From positions 36,732-89,502 of the forward strand of contig NZ_JAECZA010000020.1 in NCBI RefSeq assembly GCF_016056275.1: a DNA stretch of 52,771 nucleotides. Reading direction: 5' to 3'. Numbering within the stretch: position 1 is the first letter of the stretch; each line of letters begins with the position of its first letter. Under the pieces are notes generated by a model. It saw only the letters and a program-made list of their open reading frames with translations, searched no databases and had not been told where the DNA came from. The position numbers and the translations under genes are program-made. The stretch is from Dendronalium phyllosphericum CENA369. GTDB lineage: Bacteria; Cyanobacteriota; Cyanobacteriia; Cyanobacteriales; Nostocaceae. Below, piece after piece: positions 45,955 to 52,771 of the stretch.

Positions 45955-47529
45955 ATGCCATCCCTGAACTTGGCGATCGCCCGTCTCATCAACACTGGCA
46001 CAGATAACTTTGCCATTTGGGTGGTCAAAGCTCCCTATCCCAGTGGCTATGTTCTGCGTGACTGTGTATGGCCTGTTGAACTTTCTCAAGTTTGGCAAGA
46101 ATGGCAGCAGTTATTTACAGGTCATAGTGGTTTAAATATTTCTTCCAAGGGCACGCAGACTCAGGCAAACCCATCGTTAGACTTAGGTTCGCCTCCTTTA
46201 GGTCAAACTAGTTACAGTATTCGTTTGATGCAACACCTGGGCATTAATTTATGGCGTTGGGTATTTGACGGGCCGATTCTTGGGAGTCTCGAACGCAGTC
46301 GCGGCATTGCTATGGGTCAGCATACACGTTTGCGCTTTCGACTAGAAATTCGCGATCCAGACCTCATCGCCCTGCCTTGGGAAATTATGCAGCGCGAACC
46401 CGGTCAATCGGCAATGTCTCTTTCGCAAGATTTGCTATTTAGTCGTACCACTAGTGAAGTTGAAGCTCTGCCATATTTGCGAGCCGATCGAGCTTTAAAC
46501 ATTTTGCTGGTTTTAGGACATGATGAAAATCTGCAATTGTCAAAAGAAGCCGCTAGTTTAGAACAAACCCTCTCAAATAGCGTTCACAAAGGTAACAATT
46601 ATAACGCTTATGCACCTTGTACAGTGAACACACTCATACAACCAACTCCACAAGAGTTGATTCAAGAGCTAGAAACAAAAGCGTACAACGTCTTTTTTTA
46701 TGCTGGTCACGGACTTCCAGACCCAGACGGAGGTATATTCTTTTTACGTTCGGGTATGACGCTCAATGGCATAGAATTAGCACAAGCTCTAACCCGTAGT
46801 GGTTTAAAATTGGCGGTTTTTAATGCCTGTTGGGGAGCGCAACCGGCTGCTGTGAATCATCAAGCTATCCCTGCTAGCAGTATGGCAGAAGTAATGATTC
46901 GTCATGGTGTGCCTGCTGTTTTAGGAATGCGCGATGAAATTGCCGATCGCGAAAGCTGTAGTTTTATTCAATCCTTTGCCGAAGCTTTGCGATCGCGTAA
47001 ACCCATTGATGAAGCAGTAGCAGAAGCCAGACAAGATTTGTTAACAGTATATAAGTTCAACCAACCTGCTTGGACGTTGCCCGTTCTGTACATGCATCCA
47101 GATTTTGATGGCGAACTAATTAAAAGCTTTGATGAAGGAATTACCGAACTACCAGACACTGCTATCCCCAGCATAAATTCTAGTTTTGCTAGAGCCTGTT
47201 TGCGATCGCTCGCACCAGGAGGTAAAACATGGTTTTTGCGATCTGGTGTTACCCGCATTGGTCGTACAAAAGAGAATGATATTGTCATCCCAGAACCATC
47301 TGTTTCCAAGCGTCATGCCGAAATCCTCTGTCGGAACAATCTTGCCAACAACACTCCAGTGCGAACATATTACCTCCAAGACTTTTCTACTTACGGAACA
47401 ACTTGGTGTTCCAGTCCCAATGGTTGGCAACAAATCCTCCGAGAGGAAGTCCCTCTCAAGTCGGGAATGCAATTAAAGTTTGGAAGTTCTAGAGGTGAGA
47501 CTTGGGAATTTATGATTGAAGATGCTTAG
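45955..47529 (+). CDS. CHAT protease domain fused to an FHA domain
   Basis: The 524-residue protein has an N-terminal region (1-110) typical of cyanobacterial CHAT proteins, then a CHAT caspase-like domain with catalytic His252 in FFYAGHGLPDPDGG and Cys292 in FNACWGAQ. The ASSMAEVMIRHGVPAVLGMR block follows. A C-terminal FHA domain (about 420-515) contains TRIGRTKENDIVI and SVSKRHAEI, the phospho-threonine-binding Arg, Ser and His positions. The protein is therefore a cysteine protease (or pseudo-protease) that can be recruited to phosphorylated partners. No membrane segment is seen. It lies 295 bases downstream of a PP2C phosphatase and upstream of an unknown 215-residue protein, all on the plus strand. 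The substrate is not identifiable from sequence. Confidence 0.88.
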   Translation: MPSLNLAIARLINTGTDNFAIWVVKAPYPSGYVLRDCVWPVELSQVWQEWQQLFTGHSGLNISSKGTQTQANPSLDLGSPPLGQTSYSIRLMQHLGINLWRWVFDGPILGSLERSRGIAMGQHTRLRFRLEIRDPDLIALPWEIMQREPGQSAMSLSQDLLFSRTTSEVEALPYLRADRALNILLVLGHDENLQLSKEAASLEQTLSNSVHKGNNYNAYAPCTVNTLIQPTPQELIQELETKAYNVFFYAGHGLPDPDGGIFFLRSGMTLNGIELAQALTRSGLKLAVFNACWGAQPAAVNHQAIPASSMAEVMIRHGVPAVLGMRDEIADRESCSFIQSFAEALRSRKPIDEAVAEARQDLLTVYKFNQPAWTLPVLYMHPDFDGELIKSFDEGITELPDTAIPSINSSFARACLRSLAPGGKTWFLRSGVTRIGRTKENDIVIPEPSVSKRHAEILCRNNLANNTPVRTYYLQDFSTYGTTWCSSPNGWQQILREEVPLKSGMQLKFGSSRGETWEFMIEDA

Positions 47530-47733
47530 GTTGAGACTGGGGATGAGGGAACAGGGGAAGAGAGGGAAATTACAACTGACAGTTCATTAATTATTAATAA
47601 AATTTGGATTTGCTTTATTAGCACCAGCATTCAAAAGCTAGTTTTCTCTTAGATTAATCTAGTTTTTTTCGGAAATATGACAATGACAGGTGTAGCTGTC
47701 AATAACGCTAATTAATTCATCTGGAGACTATCA

Positions 47734-48381
47734 ATGGCAAACAAAATCAACACTTCAAATAATTTCCACTCTTTAGAGTCTCAAGTGGAATTAGAGCTAT
47801 TAGAAGTATTACTAGAACCAGAAGATACTATTTATCCTTGGAATCCGACTGATAATGAATCAGAAGTATATTTTGACGAACTAGAACGGCAGTTGGGTAT
47901 GGAGGAATTGCTAGACGAGGAACTGTCTATACGTTCGCAAAGTTTTTACAACCAACTAGACAATCTCTGGTCAGAAGTTTCAAATCAACCATATTACAAG
48001 TGTAGTATGGAACAGTCACTGATTAACAGGCTTCAAAAAACTTTACATACTGCTTTTGCTGCTGGTGTACCCCAAGGGTGGCTCAACGACATTGCTACCA
48101 AAGCTACTGAAACTTTTTCTTTGCAACAATCTATGGGCGAACAACTAGTGCAGTGCGCTCAAGCTGTACTACCTACATGGGCAGCAGACGACCTTTTTGT
48201 ATTAGCTCGCCCCTTTGCTTATGCTATGCGTAGTAGTGAATCGCACAATGTAACATCTGTAATAAATAACGTTGAGAATCGAGAGTGGACAAGTCTATCA
48301 GAAGTAGAGCAAGCAAAAGTTAGTATAGCGATCGCTTACTACGCTCTCAAACAACTAGATAGCTTTCAGCCAAAAGCGTAA
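47734..48381 (+). CDS. Conserved cyanobacterial protein of unknown function, 215 residues
   Basis: The protein is acidic at the N-terminus (LELLEVLLEPEDTIYPWNP, FDELERQLGMEELLDEEL) and helical throughout. It has a conserved-looking centre, LQKTLHTAFAAGVPQGWLNDIA and LVQCAQAVLPTWAADDLFVLARPFAYAMR, and ends with VSIAIAYYALKQL. No membrane helix, signal or catalytic motif is seen. GGAGA lies nine bases upstream of the ATG. The position 200 bases after the CHAT-FHA gene suggests it may be a partner or target of that protease, which is inference from neighbourhood only. Confidence 0.7.
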   Translation: MANKINTSNNFHSLESQVELELLEVLLEPEDTIYPWNPTDNESEVYFDELERQLGMEELLDEELSIRSQSFYNQLDNLWSEVSNQPYYKCSMEQSLINRLQKTLHTAFAAGVPQGWLNDIATKATETFSLQQSMGEQLVQCAQAVLPTWAADDLFVLARPFAYAMRSSESHNVTSVINNVENREWTSLSEVEQAKVSIAIAYYALKQLDSFQPKA

Positions 48382-48609
48382 CTCTGTTATTTTCCTACCG
48401 CATCTCTTAGCTTTGATTAAATCTCGACCGCAGATAATTTTGTGTCTCGGTGGCACTTGTGCTGCTAGTTTTAAAACTCCTCAACTATCAGTCTTTAGGT
48501 ATAGGTATTCCAGAGTAATCTCACCATAAGTTAATATTCAAAACTAGCGCTATCTATCCTAAGACATAAAAAAGAATTTTCATTTATTAATAAGCTAAAG
48601 CGCATTCAT

Positions 48610-48715
48610 AGCAAAGTGCTGAGTGCTGAGTACTAAGTGCTGAGTAAAATCCGGTTGCTGTAAGGATTTGAGCAATCGCAATTGTCCTAAAAGGTGTGAC
48701 TACGGCTATAATTTT
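48610..48715. repeat. Heptamer repeat plus dispersed 59-nt repeat, copy 2
   Basis: TGCTGAG-type heptamers at 48610-48645 share 22 exact bases with 2034-2055. The following 59 bases (48657-48715) match 2101-2159 at 53 positions, without gaps. The gap between heptamers and block is shorter here than in copy 1. Confidence 0.75.
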
Positions 48716-48744
48716 CGGAAATACTCATAGTGGTTGTTGACCGC

Positions 48745-48767
48745 TGACTGTTGAGTGTCAACAGTCA
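48745..48767. repeat. Palindrome related to 12991-13014
   Basis: TGACTGTTGA-GTG-TCAACAGTCA is a perfect 10-bp inverted repeat with a 3-base loop. The arms resemble those of the palindrome at 12991. Confidence 0.6.
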
Positions 48768-48897
48768 ACTTAGGTCAATGGGCAATTTCAAAGCGTAACA
48801 GCTTATAACATAGACAATCTTTGTGCGTAAGTACTGAAAGTTTTCCCCTTTCCCTTTAACCTTTACCCTTTATCCTTCTTTAATTTCCCTGCCTCTC

Positions 48898-50283
48898 CTA
48901 TTTAGGGCCGAGAAAGCGGGTGGCAAAATTTTGCGATCGCGTCGGTGATAACGCCCGTGCTTTGAGAATCGCTGCCATCAAAAAAGCGTAAGATAACACT
49001 CCAACGACTACCAAAAGTAAAGCGTTGATCGATCCCGTAGCGTTCCATAAGGCATGGAGTGCGGCAGCACTAAGATAACCAACTGTAAGAATTTGCCAGC
49101 TTCGCCGAGGCTTGAGTACAGCTAACCCAATAAAGTACCCTAGATAGCCACTGTAAGCCATGTGTCCTGCCACAGAGCCGAGAATGCGGGGAATCAGCAG
49201 TTGTAAACCCACCAATTGACCAGCAGCTCCGATACCTACCTGTTGGGCAACATTGTTTGTAATTTCTGGTACATACTGTGCCAACGTTTCCAACAAGGTG
49301 AAACCCACAGCAGAGGCCGTTCCTAAGAGAATCCCATCTAAAGGTTCCCAAATGCCAATGCGTTCGCGCCAAGGTGAAGGTAATCCTCTGCCGATGAAAT
49401 ATGCTCCGATTACAGGCAACGCTTTGAGTAATTCTTCCATCAACCCAGCACCAAAAAACATTCGCACTAGTAATTCTGTGAAGGTGGGAAAATCTTGAGG
49501 TGAGGGCAAATTCCCAGGCAAGACAACGCGAAAGACGAAGATAAATAAATCCAACAGAGGACTGAGCAAAATCAGCGTCGTACTCAATGCTGCAAACATG
49601 AGTACCCACCACGGCTTTTGTTTTCCGCAAAGCTGGTAAACAAAATAGTAGGCAGCGGACGCTATATAAATTGCTACTATGACTTGATTAGCTTGAGGCT
49701 GACCTACCGTAGCAAACATCAGTACCACAAATACTACTGTTAGTATTCCTGGTATGAGGTAAGCTTTACGCGTCAAATCTTTACCAGTAGAAATAATCGG
49801 AAACAGTTGAGTAAAACTAACCGAATCCGGCTGCTTGATTTGTGTGTGGTTATGGAGACTCGCTGCCGGAGATGGCAGGGGTGGGGCTTGTGTTGGTGTT
49901 GACAACACTGTAGGGTGAGAGATTAATTCATATTCAAAGATGAATTGTGGCCCATCAGCACCCAAGGCAATGCGATCGCCTGCGTGTAATTCTTGACAGC
50001 CATACAAGCGTTGTCCATTTAAATAAGTGCCATTGGCACTATTAAGGTCGCAAAGTAGCCAGCTAAATTTGCTATCTGGAGATGAAGAAAGGGGACGAAC
50101 CACGGCATGACGACGAGATACCATCCGATACGTCATGGCATCTAAGACAACTTGGCAGCTGGGGTCGCGTCCAATCACCACCTCTTTACTGGTAAGCAGC
50201 GAGTAGCGATCTGACCCAGAAGCTACTCCATTACCAGACACTTGCCGCAGAAGAGCGTTATGTCTTGCGTTTTTGCCTGTCAT
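48898..50283 (-). CDS. FHA domain fused to a PrsW-family intramembrane metalloprotease
   Basis: The 461-residue protein has an N-terminal FHA domain (about 30-125: VVIGRDPSCQVVLDAMTYRMVSRRHAVV, DLNSANGTYLNGQRL). A Pro/Ser linker follows, then about eight membrane helices containing PrsW motifs: FFGAGLMEELLKALPVIGAY with the metal-binding EE, GHMAYSGYLGYFIG and ALHALWNATG with His ligands. PrsW in Bacillus cuts an anti-sigma factor inside the membrane. Here FHA suggests recruitment by a phosphorylated partner on the cytoplasmic side. ATG 50283 is preferred over TTG 50304. It converges with the PP2C/CHAT-FHA genes and shares the FHA theme with them. Confidence 0.88.
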   Translation of the reverse strand: MTGKNARHNALLRQVSGNGVASGSDRYSLLTSKEVVIGRDPSCQVVLDAMTYRMVSRRHAVVRPLSSSPDSKFSWLLCDLNSANGTYLNGQRLYGCQELHAGDRIALGADGPQFIFEYELISHPTVLSTPTQAPPLPSPAASLHNHTQIKQPDSVSFTQLFPIISTGKDLTRKAYLIPGILTVVFVVLMFATVGQPQANQVIVAIYIASAAYYFVYQLCGKQKPWWVLMFAALSTTLILLSPLLDLFIFVFRVVLPGNLPSPQDFPTFTELLVRMFFGAGLMEELLKALPVIGAYFIGRGLPSPWRERIGIWEPLDGILLGTASAVGFTLLETLAQYVPEITNNVAQQVGIGAAGQLVGLQLLIPRILGSVAGHMAYSGYLGYFIGLAVLKPRRSWQILTVGYLSAAALHALWNATGSINALLLVVVGVLSYAFLMAAILKARALSPTRSQNFATRFLGPK

Positions 50284-50808
50284 CGAGTTACAGTATCTTT
50301 CCAAACTAATTCATAAAAGATTTCTGGCATTAGGACTTGACCTTAGCCACACCAACAGCAGCATTGCTAAATACACTATAGCTTTACTTACTGCTAATAA
50401 ATTTAAAATTCACTCATGCAAAATTTAAATTTATAGAAATCTATTTTGACAAGCATTCTGGCGATTATGAAAGTTTTTGTGCTCTGTTTAGCAGACATAT
50501 TAATTCAGCGTGCATAGTTAATGAGTTCTAAAATCCTACTGCCAATTAAATGCACAGCAGTCGATTAAATATTAGTAGTATTAGCCACATTTATTTGTAT
50601 TTAAAAAACATAAAATCTTTCATCAAGGATGAAGGTTAAAGCAGGAGCTTGTACCAGTGCAAGCAGCAGGAGAGCAGAGGGGCAGAGGGGACAAAGAAAA
50701 AATAATAACTACTTCTGCCTGTTCACTGTTCCCTTTTTCTCCTGACAACTAACAACTGACAACTGACTCCTAACTTTTAACTCATACTTTCCATTCCCTA
50801 TTCATCTT
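50284..50808. other. Intergenic region with heptamer repeats
   Basis: About 525 bases without a gene. The centre is A/T-rich (50380-50620). GAGGGGCAGAGGGG-type repeats (50675-50690) and CTGACAA/CTAACAA heptamers (50743-50767) are present near the right side. Confidence 0.5.
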
Positions 50809-51408
50809 TCATACTTTAGCTATTTCTGGGTGTTCAACCTTTGTTCCAAGTACTTTAAGAAATTCCGCTAGCCAACGGGAATGAGCAGGCCAAGCTGGTG
50901 CTGTCACTAAGTTGCCATCAACTATTGCCTCATCAACTGGAATCTGCACGTAAGTACCGCCCGCACTGCGTACATCTGGACTACAAGCAGGGTAAGCAGT
51001 ACAACTTTTGCCTTTGAGGACATCGGCTGCCGCTAATATTTGTAATCCGTGGCAGATAGCAGCAATAGGCTTATTTGCTTGGGCAAAGTGACGGGTAATA
51101 TCTAATACCCGCTGATTCAAACGGATATATTCTGGCGCTCGTCCTCCAGGGACAACTAAAGCGTCATAGGTTTCAGCTTCTACTTCTGCAAATGTGGCAT
51201 TTAAAGTGAAGTTATGACCGGGTTTTTCACTGTAAGTCTGGTCTCCTTCAAAATCATGAACTGCTGTTCGCACTTTTTCTCCAGCTTTCTTGTCTGGGCA
51301 AACTGCATGGACGGTGTGTCCTACCATTTGCAAAGCTTGGAAGGGAACCATCACTTCATAATCTTCTACATAGTCGCCAACAAGCATTAAAATTTTCTTT
51401 GCTGCCAT
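50809..51408 (-). CDS. DJ-1/PfpI family protein
   Basis: The 199-residue protein has the class I glutamine amidotransferase-like fold of DJ-1/PfpI. The N-terminal [21 protein letters not shown] carries the family acidic residue, [12 protein letters not shown] forms the oxyanion region, and the nucleophile is Cys119 in [10 protein letters not shown], followed by His120. [19 protein letters not shown] near the end is typical. Members act as proteases, glyoxalases/deglycases or chaperones under stress. Which applies is not shown by sequence. The start ATG is directly before the conserved AAKKILML. Confidence 0.92.
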   Translation of the reverse strand: MAAKKILMLVGDYVEDYEVMVPFQALQMVGHTVHAVCPDKKAGEKVRTAVHDFEGDQTYSEKPGHNFTLNATFAEVEAETYDALVVPGGRAPEYIRLNQRVLDITRHFAQANKPIAAICHGLQILAAADVLKGKSCTAYPACSPDVRSAGGTYVQIPVDEAIVDGNLVTAPAWPAHSRWLAEFLKVLGTKVEHPEIAKV

Positions 51409-51424
51409 ATTTTAGTATTCTCAC

Positions 51425-51455
51425 TTACTTTGTCAGTTGTCAGTTGTTAGTTGCA
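51425..51455. repeat. Heptamer repeat (GTCAGTT type)
   Basis: Three tandem GTCAGTT/GTTAGTT units in the short gap between the narM-type gene and the DJ-1/PfpI gene. Confidence 0.65.
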
Positions 51456-51493
51456 ATTTAACACTGACGATTGACCAATGATTATTAACTAAG

Positions 51494-51946
51494 TTAAAGC
51501 AAATGAAATTCTGCTATGGCTAGGGGAAAGTTTTTGTTTTCATGCCCTGGACGGCTGAGTTTAATTAGGGCAAAACGCTGTAAGGAAGTTAAAGCTGCCC
51601 ACTGTTGTAGTGTGAAAGTGACACCTATTTCTTGAGCTTTTTCTTGAAGACTTGCTGGTACGGTGCTAAAGTCCATCCATGCAGGATAAGGGTCGATGGG
51701 CAATTTTGTAGGTGGTGTACCTGTACGCTCTAATACCAACTGCTGGAGATACTCTTGGTAGGACTGAATTTCGGTTTCAGAATTGCAAGGTAACTCAACT
51801 AGAGCTTCGCGTTCGGTTTGAGTCATTTTGCTCCAATCAGACAATTTTAGTTTGATGCCACAAGTATCTAATTTGTAGCGTACTTGCATAGGTATGCAAC
51901 GCAAAGAATTAACAAAATCTGCTTCAAATTCAAAAAAATCTGCCAT
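51494..51946 (-). CDS. narM: Nitrate reductase-associated protein NarM
   Basis: NarM is needed for assembly of active ferredoxin-nitrate reductase in cyanobacteria, as shown in Synechococcus elongatus. The 150-residue protein has the family pattern FFEFEADFVNSLRCIPMQVRYKLDTCGIKLKL with Cys residues, then TQTEREALVELPCNSE and the repeat-like WAALTSLQRFALIKLSRPGHE. ATG 51946 is preferred over the 51955 start because the family N-terminus begins MADFF. The nitrate assimilation genes (nirA, nrtABCD, narB) are not in the window, so narM is separate here. Confidence 0.88.
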   Translation of the reverse strand: MADFFEFEADFVNSLRCIPMQVRYKLDTCGIKLKLSDWSKMTQTEREALVELPCNSETEIQSYQEYLQQLVLERTGTPPTKLPIDPYPAWMDFSTVPASLQEKAQEIGVTFTLQQWAALTSLQRFALIKLSRPGHENKNFPLAIAEFHLL

Positions 51947-52004
51947 AACTAGCAATTTAAACTTGCAATGTAAAGTAAAAATTTATGCTGTTGTTGTAAA
52001 CTTA

Positions 52005-52454
52005 CTATTTAGAATTACTTAAACGAATTATCAAATAACTGATTGACAAAGCTAAAATGGCAACTCCTAAACCAATAATATCAATACCTGAAACTTTTTC
52101 TAAATCAAGAATAATTATTTTACGAGCCACCGCAATTAAAGATGTGACAATAACCAATTCAACTTGAAATACATGTCTTCGTAAATATGCTGTAATATTT
52201 TCTAAAATTTCTAAAGCAATTAAAATATTTAAAAATAAACCAAAAGTTTTAAATAAAACTGTGTTAAATGTGCCGTAGGGGACATAAAATAATTCTTTAA
52301 TAAGAAAGACTACTAAATCTCCAGTTGCTACAAAAATTACTAAGACCATCAAAATAGAAAGAACTTTGGAAACTAGCACCTCTATATTCTCTATAAAGTG
52401 CATAAAGTTCTCATCTTTAGTAGCTGTTGTCATCTGCCGAAATAATTTTTTCAT
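52005..52454 (-). CDS. PsiE-family membrane protein
   Basis: The 149-residue protein has four hydrophobic helices (VSKVLSILMVLVIFVATGDLV, TFGLFLNILIALEILENI, VELVIVTSLIAVARKIIIL, and IDIIGLGVAILALSISYLII). The motif ITAYLRRHVFQVELVIVTSLIAVARKIIILD is the signature of PsiE (phosphate-starvation-inducible E). The function of PsiE is not established. ATG 52454 has a GGGGTG ribosome-like site. No Pho box was recognised upstream. It precedes narM on the same strand by 58 bases, so co-transcription is possible. Confidence 0.88.
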   Translation of the reverse strand: MKKLFRQMTTATKDENFMHFIENIEVLVSKVLSILMVLVIFVATGDLVVFLIKELFYVPYGTFNTVLFKTFGLFLNILIALEILENITAYLRRHVFQVELVIVTSLIAVARKIIILDLEKVSGIDIIGLGVAILALSISYLIIRLSNSK

Positions 52455-52771
52455 TTGCTGCACCCCATTTCAATTAAAAAGACAAAAGAAAAACCTCATA
52501 GATAAATCTAGAGGATTGTCAAAAATCTTTAGTCGGTGTGTTATGAGTTGTATGTCATGATTGTTTTTTTATTCCATAGCCAAAGCATAGGAAAAAGAAA
52601 ACTACTTACTACAAGAGATTTTATCTTTCTGATGTTGGTAATTTAGCAGAAATACTTAGTAATAGTCGAGAGCCAAAACCCTAAAATCAATAGCTAAAAG
52701 TAATCATAACTATTGGACTTATTGCAGAAGTCGGGAAAAGGGGAAGGTGGGGTCTCCTCTGGGGATAAGGG
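52455..52771. other. Right edge, intergenic
   Basis: No gene recognised. The 19-mer TTGCAGAAGTCGGGAAAAG (52722-52740) is the reverse complement of 13268-13286, and polypurine repeat sequence (GGGGAAGGTGGGG) runs to the window end. Confidence 0.45.

Larger units (their letters stand above)
48382..48897. other. Repeat-rich region between converging genes
   Basis: No gene. It holds the second dispersed 59-nt repeat, a palindrome and polypyrimidine repeats (CCCCTTTCCCTTTAACC near 48845), described separately. The first 200 bases are plain A/T-rich sequence. Confidence 0.5.

Noticed and set aside
49070-49630. 186-codon minus-strand frame in another phase within the FHA-PrsW gene
   Set aside because: Its translation is rich in Cys, Arg and Trp without pattern, while the overlapping frame has PrsW motifs.

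Overview
The window is chromosomal DNA from a filamentous cyanobacterium, most probably of the order Nostocales. The evidence is psbZ, ndhM, light-dependent protochlorophyllide reductase, a desC-desA-desB desaturase cluster, NarM, frequent GCGATCGC (HIP1-type) octamers, and many short tandemly repeated heptamers of the TGCTGAG and TTGTCAG types between genes. I see no rRNA, transposase, prophage or CRISPR array. One tRNA gene, tRNA-Gly(GCC), is present.

Layout. 0.4-6.6 kb holds a GH57 branching-enzyme-type gene, a proline/glycine-rich protein, a TPR membrane protein, a GDT1/Mnx-type Mn transporter gene preceded by a clear yybP-ykoY Mn2+ riboswitch, and por. 6.8-12.8 kb is a minus-strand signalling block: a GAF kinase, a five-PAS hybrid kinase and a CheY-like regulator. 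13-15 kb is a decayed, repeat-rich stretch with small unknown genes and a metallo-beta-lactamase-fold remnant. 15.1-21.8 kb holds a DHH-CBS-tRNA nucleotidyltransferase, psbZ, ribH, tRNA-Gly, a small membrane protein, a ProA paralogue without the expected catalytic cysteine, and a frameshifted GNAT acetyltransferase. 21.9-25.9 kb carries a Uma2-family gene and desB, desA and desC on the minus strand. 26-27.2 kb is a PLP enzyme of the methionine gamma-lyase-like (Alr) family.

27.3-35.3 kb is the most distinctive region. It has two small precursor peptides with double-glycine leaders, a C39-peptidase ABC exporter (PCAT), an HlyD adaptor, and then a signalling trio: a kinase-like protein without an ATPase motif, a REC-LuxR regulator, and a membrane histidine kinase whose CHASE2 sensor has been lost. 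It reads as a secreted-peptide (microcin/bacteriocin-like) locus with an adjacent regulatory module and no modification enzyme in view.

35.6-42.7 kb has RNase Z, a Wzz/BY-kinase-type polysaccharide protein, a Ycf29-like regulator, a small unknown gene and ndhM. 43.3-50.3 kb groups phospho-signalling and protease modules: a zinc-ribbon/PP2C phosphatase with a membrane anchor, a CHAT(caspase-like)-FHA fusion, an unknown 215-aa protein, and a divergent FHA-PrsW membrane protease. The right end has a DJ-1/PfpI protein, NarM and a PsiE-family membrane protein.

All family names come from reading motifs in the translations. No database search was run.
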